Positions 33,392-41,618 of a stretch of 64,000 bases of DNA are shown here, piece after piece. This stretch comes from JANQQJ01 sp046290575 (lineage in GTDB: Bacteria > Pseudomonadota > Alphaproteobacteria > SMXS01): positions 8,504 to 72,503 of the forward strand of contig JBKAGX010000011.1 of NCBI GenBank assembly GCA_046290575.1, in the 5' to 3' direction. A program made the position numbers and the translations under genes. Under the pieces are notes generated by a model. That model saw nothing but the letters and a program-made list of their open reading frames with translations. It made no database searches and had not been told where the DNA came from. The stretch's first letter is position 1, and each line of letters begins with the position of its first letter.

Positions 33392-34165
33392 GTGACCAAA
33401 GTCCATTCGCTCGATGGCGATGTTGCCGTCATCACGGGGTCCGGCAGCGGTATTGGTGAAGGCACAGCGCACGTGCTGGCGAACGCGGGCGCCCGCGTCG
33501 TGTGTGCCGCGCGGCGCGAAGCCGAGATTGAACGCGTCGCCGCGGCCATCCGCGATGCCGGGGGCGAGGCTATCGCCGTTGTTACCGATGTGACTGTTGA
33601 TGAAGATGTCGAACGCCTGATGCAGGCCGCCGTGGACAAGTGGGGACGTCTCGATATTCTGGTCAACAACGCCGGTGGCTCACCGCTTCAGGCACCGCTT
33701 GTTGATATGCCCCGCGAAGAGTGGGACGCGACGCTGGCGCTGAACCTGACGGCCGTCTGGAACTGTACGCGGGTCGCCGCACGGCACATGAAAGACGGTG
33801 GCCGCGTGGTCAATGTCTCGTCCATTGCCGCTCAAAAAATCGTGCCGACAAGTGGACACTACAGCGCAGCCAAGAGGGGCGTGAATTCGTTGACGGAGTC
33901 ATTTGCCTTTGAGCTGGCGCCGCGTATTCGGGTCAACGCCGTGATGCCGGGGCTGGTACCGACAGAAGTTGCCATGAAAGCGCTGAAGCTGACGGATGCG
34001 GACTTACCCGCGTTTGAAAAGGAACTGGGTACGCCAGCCGGGCGGCTGGGCCGACCGGAAGATTTGGGTAACGCGATTCTCTATTTCGTCTCGCCGGCCT
34101 CGGACTGGGTGACCGGTGAATGTATCGCCATATCCGGCGGTGCCAATATCGCCGGGTCGGTTTAG
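33392..34165 (+). CDS. Short-chain dehydrogenase/reductase
   Basis: 257 residues from GTG 33392, eight bases after GGGGGAGA. Classical SDR motifs: TGSGSGIGEG for NAD(P) binding, NNAGG, catalytic Ser in NVSSIAAQ and the YSAAK catalytic Tyr/Lys, then VMPGLVPTEVA. The C-terminal VTGECIAISGGANIAG matches the usual SDR end. It follows the predicted selenoprotein by 110 bases and converges on bciA. Substrate unknown. Confidence 0.92.
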   Translation: MTKVHSLDGDVAVITGSGSGIGEGTAHVLANAGARVVCAARREAEIERVAAAIRDAGGEAIAVVTDVTVDEDVERLMQAAVDKWGRLDILVNNAGGSPLQAPLVDMPREEWDATLALNLTAVWNCTRVAARHMKDGGRVVNVSSIAAQKIVPTSGHYSAAKRGVNSLTESFAFELAPRIRVNAVMPGLVPTEVAMKALKLTDADLPAFEKELGTPAGRLGRPEDLGNAILYFVSPASDWVTGECIAISGGANIAGSV

Positions 34166-34175
34166 CGACCGGGCG

Positions 34176-35183
34176 TTAAAAAACTGCATGGTCGCCGCGT
34201 TCGGCGACGGTTTCGCCGTTGATAAGCTTTTCGTAATAGGCGAACAGTGTCTCTGAGCCGGTCTCGGGTGTGGCGCTTGCGTCGTATTGCCCTGTCCGTG
34301 GATTGAGGGTCAGCATGGATTCGGTGGCGTAGTACCGCCCGATGCGGGCCAGCTCGGCCTTGTCAGCGAGTGACGGAGCGATCTTCCCCAGGGCGCTGAG
34401 CGTCCAGATGATCCCATCCAGCACTTTTACAGGAACCTGCTGGAAACGGGGTTTCCGGCCCAGCAGCGTAAACAGGCGTTCCCCCTGATCCAAAGGGGTA
34501 ATTGCTGGCCCGGGACCGCCAATCGGCAGGATACGGTTTTGCAACGTCTCGTCATCAAGGCAGTCGGCGAGATAGGCACCCAGATCATCGTCGCTGATCG
34601 GCTTGCAGGCTGTCAGGGTTCCGTCGCCGAACACCAGGAATGGCTTGCCCCGCTTCAGCCGATCAAGTTGTCCCGAGAGCGATTTGAACAGGGCTGTTGG
34701 CCGAACAATCGAGTATGTCAGCCCGCTCTCTATCAACTCTTTCTCGAACGCCAGCTTGGCGTGCTGAAAGGCGAGCCGTGGCTTTTGAACACAGATGGCA
34801 GAGAGCAGAACAAACTGTGAAATGCCGGTTTTCCGCGCCACCGACAAGGCGTCAACGTGTGCCTGGTAGTCGATCGCCCAAGCATCTTTGGAGGCGCCCG
34901 TCCGGGAGGCGAGGCAGGAGACGACGGCATCAAAATGTTCGCCACAAAAGCCATGTTCCGCCAGCGAGGCTGGATTGGTCGCGTCACCGAACCGTAATCC
35001 GGCCTGTTCCGGCAAGGCCCTATTTTCCTCGCTGCTGCGCCGAAGGAAGCAGACGACGTCATGGCCACGACCGACCAAGGCGCGAACTGCTCCCCGGCCC
35101 GCGGTTCCCGTTCCGCCCAGTACAAAAACACGTTTGGACTTTGGCTTGGTTCCGGGGGCGCGGTGGGCTGCAATCTCGTTCAT
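34176..35183 (-). CDS. bciA: Divinyl (proto)chlorophyllide 8-vinyl reductase, BciA-like
   Basis: 335 residues, atypical SDR. RVFVLGGTGTAGRGAVRALV is the nucleotide-binding loop. The block VVSCLASRTGASKDAWAIDY, then HAKLAFEKELIESGLTYSIV, RPTALFKSLSGQL, FLVFGDGTLTACKPISDDDL and ILPIGGPGPAITP is, from memory, nearly the consensus of BciA. BciA reduces the C8 vinyl group of divinyl (proto)chlorophyllide with NADPH during bacteriochlorophyll synthesis. No other bch, puf or crt gene is in the window. Family membership is well supported by motif order, but activity is inferred. Confidence 0.85.
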   Translation of the reverse strand: MNEIAAHRAPGTKPKSKRVFVLGGTGTAGRGAVRALVGRGHDVVCFLRRSSEENRALPEQAGLRFGDATNPASLAEHGFCGEHFDAVVSCLASRTGASKDAWAIDYQAHVDALSVARKTGISQFVLLSAICVQKPRLAFQHAKLAFEKELIESGLTYSIVRPTALFKSLSGQLDRLKRGKPFLVFGDGTLTACKPISDDDLGAYLADCLDDETLQNRILPIGGPGPAITPLDQGERLFTLLGRKPRFQQVPVKVLDGIIWTLSALGKIAPSLADKAELARIGRYYATESMLTLNPRTGQYDASATPETGSETLFAYYEKLINGETVAERGDHAVF

Positions 35184-35286
35184 GGGATCAGAATAGGGGA
35201 GTAATACTCTGATTTGATAGCCTTTGATTGGACGTCAGATTGGCTAATTGCTTGAGCTTGCAGCCTTGTGTCTGCATGATCTACTG

Positions 35287-36939
35287 ATGTTGAGGGGATT
35301 AATAATTTCATACACGGTGGGGCTGTCTCGTGCGAAACACTACGTTGTTTGTGCCGCAGCGTTGCTGTTGTTGTTGGGTTGTATTACGACGCCCGAGGAT
35401 CTTGACCGCGAAACCGACGAATTTATCGAATCCTATCTGCAGCAAAGTGAGCAGCTGGAAGCGGCCCGCGCAGAGCAGAATGCCCTTGCGATAAAAGAAG
35501 TGACGGTGACATCCGCCGGCCGCAACAAGCAACCGCTGGTTTCGCTGCATTTAAAGAATGCGCCTATCAGAGACGTTGTTGAACAGATCCTGCAAGAGTC
35601 TGCGGTCCCCTACGCGATGGGCGACATTGCGATCACCGGAAACACGACGATTCGAATCGAAAATTTGCCCCTGGTTCAGGCGCTTAATCTGATCCTGGCA
35701 CCCAGAGGTCTGTCTGTCTCGGTCGAGAACGGCCTACTGATGTTTGACTATGGTGCGACGACGGGCAGTCCATCATTGGACAACGACTCGGACACACCAG
35801 TCAGAACCCAGATTGCCCTTAAACATCTGGAGGCCAGTGTCGCCGTTGAGATGATCGGGCAGCTCGCGCCCGGCATTGGTGTATTGCCCACCGGCGGATT
35901 CGATGAATCGGACGAATCGGAATCCGGTGACGAGTCGGGTCAGGTCGGCCCGGATGGCCAGACTACGACGACGGTCATGATACCCGGTGACAGCGGTGTC
36001 GTCGAAGGGTCAAGCACCGTTGAATTCGAGGCCGGTAGGGACAGGTCACCCGAACAGGGCGCCCGCTTCGCGATCGCGCCCATACCCGGTACCAATATCG
36101 TGATCCTTGCCGGGCCACCCGAACAGGTCGAAGCCGCCATAACCCTGTTGCGCTTCGCGGATCAGGAACGGCCCCATGTGATTATCGAGGCTTTGGTGAT
36201 CGAGGCCGACGTGGCTGCGTTGAAACGGCTGGGCGCCCGCATTGGCAACGGCGCCAGTGGCGAGTTCAGCGGGATTAATCTGTCACCCGGAAGTGCCTTC
36301 ACCGATACGCTGACATTTGCGTTTCTGCAGGGTGCCGCCAATCCCACCCAGCTGGAAGCCATGGTTGACCTGCTGGTGGAAGAAGATCATGCCCGAATCC
36401 TTTCACGCCCCTATGCGTCGACACTCAGCCACGAGACCGCAAGCATTAACATTACCCAGGACCGCTATGTCGTCGTTCAGGACGCGGAGTTTGGCGGGTC
36501 GACCCCGCTGCGCTCGACGCGGCCGATCAGCGCTGGGGTAAAACTCCAGGTGACACCCAAGGTGCTCGGTGACGATGTCGTGCGCATTCAGTTGTCCGTG
36601 GAGGAGTCCGAATTCCTGACCTCTGCCGATCAGGTGAATGTCGCCACGGACAGCAACGCCGCCAGTACGACCATGGACGTCAAGAGCGGCCGGACCATCG
36701 TTATCGGTGGTCTATTCAAGCGGGAAGCGCTCACGGGAAACGCGGGCATACCGGGCCTGCGTAACATCCCTGGCCTCAACATGTTGTTCGCGCAGCAGGA
36801 GGAACTGACGCGCGAAGAAGAAGTCATCGTCTATATCACGCCGCATATCTGGACCAGTGATACCAGCCCCGTGCCGCTGCGGGCGATACAGCGTAGCATC
36901 ATCGACGGCGGTATGCCGTCCGGCCAGAATCCCCGCTGA
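35287..36939 (+). CDS. Secretin family outer-membrane lipoprotein (GspD/PilQ-like)
   Basis: About 550 residues from ATG 35287; the true start is uncertain because no ribosome site is obvious and an in-frame GTG lies at 35317. A lipobox (ALLLLLGC) is followed by an N0/STN-like domain (VSLHLKNAPIRDVVEQIL), an acidic Glu/Asp/Ser linker and an N1-like repeat. The secretin domain follows: LLVEEDHARILSRPYASTLSH, then LQVTPKVLGDDVVRIQLSVE, TMDVKSGRTIVIGGLFK and EEEVIVYITPHIW. Secretins form the outer ring of type II/III secretion, pili or phage export. No other component is encoded nearby, so its partner machine is unknown. Confidence 0.88.
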   Translation: MLRGLIISYTVGLSRAKHYVVCAAALLLLLGCITTPEDLDRETDEFIESYLQQSEQLEAARAEQNALAIKEVTVTSAGRNKQPLVSLHLKNAPIRDVVEQILQESAVPYAMGDIAITGNTTIRIENLPLVQALNLILAPRGLSVSVENGLLMFDYGATTGSPSLDNDSDTPVRTQIALKHLEASVAVEMIGQLAPGIGVLPTGGFDESDESESGDESGQVGPDGQTTTTVMIPGDSGVVEGSSTVEFEAGRDRSPEQGARFAIAPIPGTNIVILAGPPEQVEAAITLLRFADQERPHVIIEALVIEADVAALKRLGARIGNGASGEFSGINLSPGSAFTDTLTFAFLQGAANPTQLEAMVDLLVEEDHARILSRPYASTLSHETASINITQDRYVVVQDAEFGGSTPLRSTRPISAGVKLQVTPKVLGDDVVRIQLSVEESEFLTSADQVNVATDSNAASTTMDVKSGRTIVIGGLFKREALTGNAGIPGLRNIPGLNMLFAQQEELTREEEVIVYITPHIWTSDTSPVPLRAIQRSIIDGGMPSGQNPR

Positions 36940-37047
36940 CAACCCGCTGATGTCCCTGTCGGCGTCGCTATGCGCGGCGCCGTGTTCAGCAATGCAGTCG
37001 ATCATCGTGCGATTGTTGTTGCCCGCCAGCAGGGTTCGGAATATCTG

Positions 37048-37086
37048 AATTTCAGGAATTACTGAAATTTCCAGAAACTTCTGAAA
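37048..37086 (+). promoter_or_regulatory. Putative GbsR-type operator upstream of the regulator-cydAB operon
   Basis: AATTTCAG (37048-37055) and CTGAAATT (37062-37069) form a perfect 8-bp inverted repeat. Further half-sites follow: TTCCAGAA and TTCTGAAA up to 37086. It ends 14 bases before the regulator start at 37101, suggesting autoregulation. Confidence 0.6.
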
Positions 37087-37100
37087 ACGGGGCGTTTACC

Positions 37101-37685
37101 GTGAACTTGCCGTCGCTACATCAGGAATTCGTTCTTCATTTCGGCGAAATGGGGTCCCGTTGGGGTATTAATCGCACGGTCGGCCAGATCTATGCGCTGC
37201 TGTTTTTGAGCGAGGAACCGCTCAATGCCGAGCAGATTGTCGACAAGCTGGGTTTCTCGCGCTCGAACGTGTCCATGGGCCTCAAAGAGTTGCAGGCCTG
37301 GAATCTCGTCCGGTTGCGGCATTTGCCTGATGACCGGCGCGATTACTTCACCACGCCAAAAGATTTGTGGGAGATCGTTCGTACGCTGGTGAATGAGCGG
37401 CGCAAGCGCGAGATCGACCCCACGCTGACGAAACTACGTGAACTTCAGATGCACAACCCGATAAATTCGGAAGATGCGCATGCCCATGCGCGCATTGCCG
37501 AGATGGCAGAACTGATTGAATTGCTGACCGGCTGGTACGACGATATGGACCGGCTGGAGACCGAACGCTTGATCCAGCTCCTTGGGCTTGGCACCAAGGT
37601 GCTCAAAATCGTCGACAAGGCGGAGCGGGTGGTGCCGCTTTCCGGCCGCCGCAGCCGCGATCCGGTCGCACCGGGAGACGCCTGA
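37101..37685 (+). CDS. GbsR/MarR family transcriptional regulator
   Basis: 194 residues from GTG 37101. The winged helix is clear: NRTVGQIYALLFLSEEPLNAE, then IVDKLGFSRSNVSMGLKEL and LVRLRHLPDDRRDYF (residues 24-90). A helical dimerisation tail follows. It matches the GbsR branch of the MarR superfamily. The stop overlaps the cydA ATG by one base, so it is the first gene of a cyd operon and probably regulates it from the palindrome just upstream. The signal (redox, osmolyte, oxygen) is not evident. Confidence 0.88.
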   Translation: MNLPSLHQEFVLHFGEMGSRWGINRTVGQIYALLFLSEEPLNAEQIVDKLGFSRSNVSMGLKELQAWNLVRLRHLPDDRRDYFTTPKDLWEIVRTLVNERRKREIDPTLTKLRELQMHNPINSEDAHAHARIAEMAELIELLTGWYDDMDRLETERLIQLLGLGTKVLKIVDKAERVVPLSGRRSRDPVAPGDA

Positions 37686-39082
37686 TGGATGCCCTCATGC
37701 TGTCGCGCATTCAGTTTGGCGCCAACATCTCGTTCCACATTCTCTTTCCCACGATCACCATCGCTTTGGGCTGGGTGCTGCTGTTCTTCAAGCTGCGGTT
37801 CAACGCGACAGGCGACGAAAAGTGGATGGAGGCCTATCGCTTCTGGGTGAAGGTCTTCGCGCTTTCCTTCGCGATGGGCGTTGTCTCCGGCATCACCATG
37901 AGTTTCCAGTTCGGGACGAACTGGCCCGGCTTTATGGAAAAAGTCGGCAATGTGGCCGGGCCCCTTTTGGCCTATGAGGTGATGACGGCATTCTTCCTCG
38001 AAGCGGTTTTCCTGGGGATCATGCTGTTTGGCTTTTCCAGAGTGCCTGGCTGGCTCCACACGCTGGCAACGGTGCTGGTGGCGTTCGGTACCACCATGAG
38101 CGCGTTCTGGATCCTGGCGCTGAATTCCTGGATGCATACGCCGGCAGGGTATGAGGTTCGGGAAGGGGTGATCCATGCCATCAACTGGATGGAAATCATC
38201 TTCAATCCGTCGCTGCCCTATCGATTAACGCACATGCTGCTGGCCAGCGGGCTGACCGTCTCCTTTCTGATCGCTGGCCTGTCCGCGTTCCGCTATTTGA
38301 GGGGCGACCGCTCCGCGGGTATGCAGGCGGCTTTGAAAACCGCTGTGGTTTTGGCAGCCATGCTGATCCCGGCACAGATTTTCGCGGGCGATATGCATGG
38401 GCTTAATACCCTTAAGCACCAGCCGCAGAAAATCGCGGCCATGGAGGGTAACTGGGAGACCGGCACAAATGTACCGCTGCTGCTGTTTGCTATCCCGGAC
38501 GAGGACGAGCGCCGAAACAGATTTGAGATCGGGATCCCCGATGGCGCCTCGCTCATTTTGACTCATGATCCCGATGGGGAAGTGCCGGGCCTCAATGATT
38601 TCATTGCGGAAGATGGCACTGTGCTTCACCCGCCTGTCGCGCCGGTGTTCTGGTCGTTCAGAATCATGGTCGGGACCGGGGTCTTAATGCTCGTCCTGTC
38701 CTGGACCGCGGCCTGGGTATTCTTCAGGCGCAAGGGTGGCTTTGAAACCCGAACAGGGCGCTGGACACTTCGAGCCCTCGTCGCCATGACATTCTCCGGC
38801 TGGGTGGCGACATTGGCGGGCTGGTATACGACGGAGATCGGCCGCCAGCCTTGGCTGGTTGATGGCTTGCTGAAAACACGAGAGGCGGTTGCCGACGTGC
38901 CTGCTGCCATGGTCGGCACAACACTGGCCATGTATCTGATTACCTATGTGTTGCTCGCATCGGCCTATGTCGCGGTCCTGTTTTATCTCGCGCGTAAGGC
39001 AGCACGTAGCAACGGTGTGCCAGATCAGGAGCATCCACGGTCCGGCGAAGCCCATGTCTCCATCCTGTCGCCGGCGGAGTAG
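37685..39082 (+). CDS. cydA: Cytochrome bd-type ubiquinol oxidase subunit I
   Basis: 465 residues, short-Q-loop type (about 60 residues shorter than E. coli CydA), hence CIO-like. MLSRIQFGANISFHILFPTI places the heme ligand His18. NWPGFMEKVG with EVMTAFFLEAVFLG covers helix 3, and MHTPAGYEV lies before the GRQPW site (TTEIGRQPWLV, about residue 390). It reduces O2 to water with ubiquinol and makes proton motive force without pumping. It is translationally coupled to the preceding regulator, and cydB follows after two bases. Confidence 0.95.
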   Translation: MDALMLSRIQFGANISFHILFPTITIALGWVLLFFKLRFNATGDEKWMEAYRFWVKVFALSFAMGVVSGITMSFQFGTNWPGFMEKVGNVAGPLLAYEVMTAFFLEAVFLGIMLFGFSRVPGWLHTLATVLVAFGTTMSAFWILALNSWMHTPAGYEVREGVIHAINWMEIIFNPSLPYRLTHMLLASGLTVSFLIAGLSAFRYLRGDRSAGMQAALKTAVVLAAMLIPAQIFAGDMHGLNTLKHQPQKIAAMEGNWETGTNVPLLLFAIPDEDERRNRFEIGIPDGASLILTHDPDGEVPGLNDFIAEDGTVLHPPVAPVFWSFRIMVGTGVLMLVLSWTAAWVFFRRKGGFETRTGRWTLRALVAMTFSGWVATLAGWYTTEIGRQPWLVDGLLKTREAVADVPAAMVGTTLAMYLITYVLLASAYVAVLFYLARKAARSNGVPDQEHPRSGEAHVSILSPAE

Positions 39083-39084
39083 AA

Positions 39085-40098
39085 ATGATGACTTTGTTCG
39101 GTGATCCAGCCCAATGGCTCCCGGTCGTCTTCGCCGGGCTGATGGGCCTGTCGATCTTGATCTATGTGGTGCTGGATGGCTTCGACCTTGGGGTCGGCGT
39201 GCTGTTTCCCTTCGCAAGCCCTGACGAGCGTGACCGGATGATTGCGTCGATCGGCCCTTTCTGGGACGCGAATGAAACCTGGCTGGTGCTGGCGATCGGT
39301 CTGCTGCTCGTTGCTTTTCCGGCAGCCCACGGCGCAATTCTTACCGCGCTCTACCTGCCTGTCGCGATCATGCTGCTGGGACTTATTCTAAGAGGCGTGG
39401 CGTTCGAATTCAGGGTCAAAGCCCCACCGGAATACAAGCACTGGTGGGACCGGGCGTTTTTTGCCGGATCTTTGATGACCGCCCTGTCGCAGGGCTTCAT
39501 GCTTGGGCTCTACATCATGGGCCTTGAATGGGATGGGGAGATGGTCCTGTTTGGCCTTTTGACCGCTCTGTGTCTGACAGCGGCCTATGCGTTCATCGGC
39601 GCGTGCTGGCTGATGATCAAGACGCAGGACGGATTGCAGCTTAAGGCGATCGGCTGGGCAAAGAAAGGCAAGTGGGGGTTGCTGGGTGGCATGGCGGCCA
39701 TCTCGATTGCCAGCCCCTTGGTCAGCCCAAGAATTTTCGACAAATGGTTTTCCGTGCCGGAGATTTTTCTGCTGGCGCCGCTGCCGCTGTTGTCGGCTGC
39801 CCTGGTGACCATCGCGTGGTTATCGCTGCGCTATCTGCCGGATTCAAACGACCGCTGGTCGTGGATCCCGTTCGCGTCGGCCACGGGCCTTTTTATCCTG
39901 GCCTTCGCCGGGCTGGCCTATTCTTTCTACCCCTATGTGGTGCCCGAACAGATGACGATCTATGAGGCTGCCAGTGCGCCTGAAAGCCTGTTCATCATCC
40001 TGATGGGGGCACTGGTCGTACTGCCGATGATCATCGGCTATACGGTGCTCGCCTACACAGTATTCCGCGGAAAGGCGACGGAACTACGCTACGATTAG
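39085..40098 (+). CDS. cydB: Cytochrome bd-type ubiquinol oxidase subunit II
   Basis: 337 residues with eight or nine hydrophobic helices. The family motifs ILIYVVLDGFDLGVGVLFPF, NETWLVLAIGLLLVAFPAAH, FEFRVKAPPEYKHWW and SFYPYVVPEQMTIYEAASAP are all present. It forms the heterodimer with CydA. A second in-frame ATG at 39088 is a possible start. A palindromic repeat 26 bases after the stop may end transcription. Confidence 0.95.
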   Translation: MMTLFGDPAQWLPVVFAGLMGLSILIYVVLDGFDLGVGVLFPFASPDERDRMIASIGPFWDANETWLVLAIGLLLVAFPAAHGAILTALYLPVAIMLLGLILRGVAFEFRVKAPPEYKHWWDRAFFAGSLMTALSQGFMLGLYIMGLEWDGEMVLFGLLTALCLTAAYAFIGACWLMIKTQDGLQLKAIGWAKKGKWGLLGGMAAISIASPLVSPRIFDKWFSVPEIFLLAPLPLLSAALVTIAWLSLRYLPDSNDRWSWIPFASATGLFILAFAGLAYSFYPYVVPEQMTIYEAASAPESLFIILMGALVVLPMIIGYTVLAYTVFRGKATELRYD

Positions 40099-40123
40099 GC
40101 TGTGGATTATAGAGAAAAAGCCG

Positions 40124-40203
40124 TTCATGCTGAGCTTGTCGAAGCATGAACGAAGAAATCCGTCATCCTTCGACAGGCTCAGGACGAGCGGATTTCTTCG
40201 TTC
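40124..40203. repeat. Composite palindromic repeat between convergent cydB and P450 genes
   Basis: Two overlapping hairpins. TTCATGCT/AGCATGAA (40124-40131, 40143-40150) is the first. GAACGAAGAAATCCG/CGGATTTCTTCGTTC (40148-40162, 40189-40203) is the second, with perfect 15-bp arms. Both enclose the TTCGACAGGCTCAG-type core, once in each orientation. It probably also acts as a bidirectional terminator. Confidence 0.85.
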
Positions 40204-40220
40204 AAATTTTGTAGAGCCGC

Positions 40221-41606
40221 CTAGCTATCCCACACCACGGGCAGGTCCCAGCACGTGTGCATATCGCCGATCCGCAGGCTTTGAAGGTGCGGCTGGGCAC
40301 CTGACTTCAGCCTCATATTCGGCAGCATGTCGAGCACGATATTGGATGCCGTCGTGACCGTGTCCCGCGTAATGGCGTAAAGCGAACGAGGGCGATCTTC
40401 GGGCAGGGCAGGGTGCTTGGACGGCTTGCCGAGGCCGAAGGCAATGCCCGCGGGCAGGCCATCGGCCCTGTAGAGGCCACGCGGTTCGCGCTGACACAGA
40501 TCCTTGCGGCCGACGATAAAGGTGTCGGGGTCTTTATACTGGCGCGGATCCCGGTTGCCGGCGGCTGCCGAACAGATCATCAGTGCCCCTTCGGGCAACA
40601 GGCGGCCAAAGCGTTCGACCTCGTGACGGGCGAAGCGCTTGGCAGACAGCACCGGAGCTGAATGCCGCAAAGTCTCTAGATAGGCGAACTTCACCATCAT
40701 GCGTTCATCGCGCACATAGTGCAGCTGGTCCGGGTGAGTCAGCAGCAATTGCCACATATTGGCGGTGGCACCGTGCAGGGTCTCGTGATCCCATTCCAGA
40801 AGAGTCGCGACAACGTCTTCGGCAGTGGTCGGACCGCTTTCCAGCTCAAGCCCGGCGATGATCGAGATCATGTCCTCGCCCGGTGCGGCCCGGCGTTGCT
40901 CAAGCAGAGGCCGGAAGTAGTCGGCCAGTTCGTGCATCGCTGCAATACCGGCTTTTTCCGCATTCGGCTCCCAGTCATAACCGCGCTGCATCCGCCAGTA
41001 GCGCTCGACGAATTGTGGAAAGTCGTCTGCCGGCAGATCGAGTATCCGTGCCCAGAGCTCGAGCGGATAGCGCGCGGCAAATTCAACCGCCAGATTGACC
41101 TCACCATCCTTGGCAAAACCGCCGATGATCTCTTCGGCCACGGGGCCTGCAAACGCGTCGGTGCGGCTTTCATGGGCGAACAAAACCGGCAGTTCCTCGC
41201 GCAGATCGCGACCATAGTTTTCCAGCCCGTAGAACCAGCGTTTCGGCCTGGTTTCGAAGTTTGCCTCGTCGGCAAAAATCGAGGTGGCGTCGTCGTAGCG
41301 CGTGATCCAGTAGGAATTGCCCAGCCAGTCCCGGTAGCAGGGATAGTTTTCCCGCAGGATTTCGAGGAACGGATAGGGGTTGCGCGCGAACTCGTTGGAG
41401 ATCAACTGAAGAGGCTTGATTTTTTCGGTCGATTCACCGACCCGCTCCCGCTGGTGAATCTCATAGGTGCGGAAGCCCTTGCCGCTGCCGGCAGTCAGTA
41501 CCTTTTTGGCAACGGCGACGCCGTTGCGGCCTACGACCATTTCGGGAGCCGGTTGAGAGGGCCGCGGATGCTGCTCCAGAGTCTGCGTCTGGCTATCGGT
41601 GCTCAT
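40221..41606 (-). CDS. Cytochrome P450-like protein lacking the heme-ligand cysteine
   Basis: 461 residues with P450 fold signatures: YPFLEILRENYPCYRDWLGN near the start, the K-helix ExxR in AYLETLRHSAP, and NRDPRQYKDPDTFIVGR. The heme loop reads IAFGLGKPSKHPALPED. Aligned to FxxGxHxC, the invariant Cys is Lys (about residue 397) and the preceding His is Pro. The I-helix has LLEWDHETLHG, with the catalytic Thr replaced by Leu. It therefore cannot be a normal P450. It is 12 bases downstream of an intact P450 and may be its non-catalytic partner, in the manner of EryCII-type helpers. Confidence 0.87.
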   Translation of the reverse strand: MSTDSQTQTLEQHPRPSQPAPEMVVGRNGVAVAKKVLTAGSGKGFRTYEIHQRERVGESTEKIKPLQLISNEFARNPYPFLEILRENYPCYRDWLGNSYWITRYDDATSIFADEANFETRPKRWFYGLENYGRDLREELPVLFAHESRTDAFAGPVAEEIIGGFAKDGEVNLAVEFAARYPLELWARILDLPADDFPQFVERYWRMQRGYDWEPNAEKAGIAAMHELADYFRPLLEQRRAAPGEDMISIIAGLELESGPTTAEDVVATLLEWDHETLHGATANMWQLLLTHPDQLHYVRDERMMVKFAYLETLRHSAPVLSAKRFARHEVERFGRLLPEGALMICSAAAGNRDPRQYKDPDTFIVGRKDLCQREPRGLYRADGLPAGIAFGLGKPSKHPALPEDRPRSLYAITRDTVTTASNIVLDMLPNMRLKSGAQPHLQSLRIGDMHTCWDLPVVWDS

Positions 41607-41618
41607 GCTAGGCAGTCC

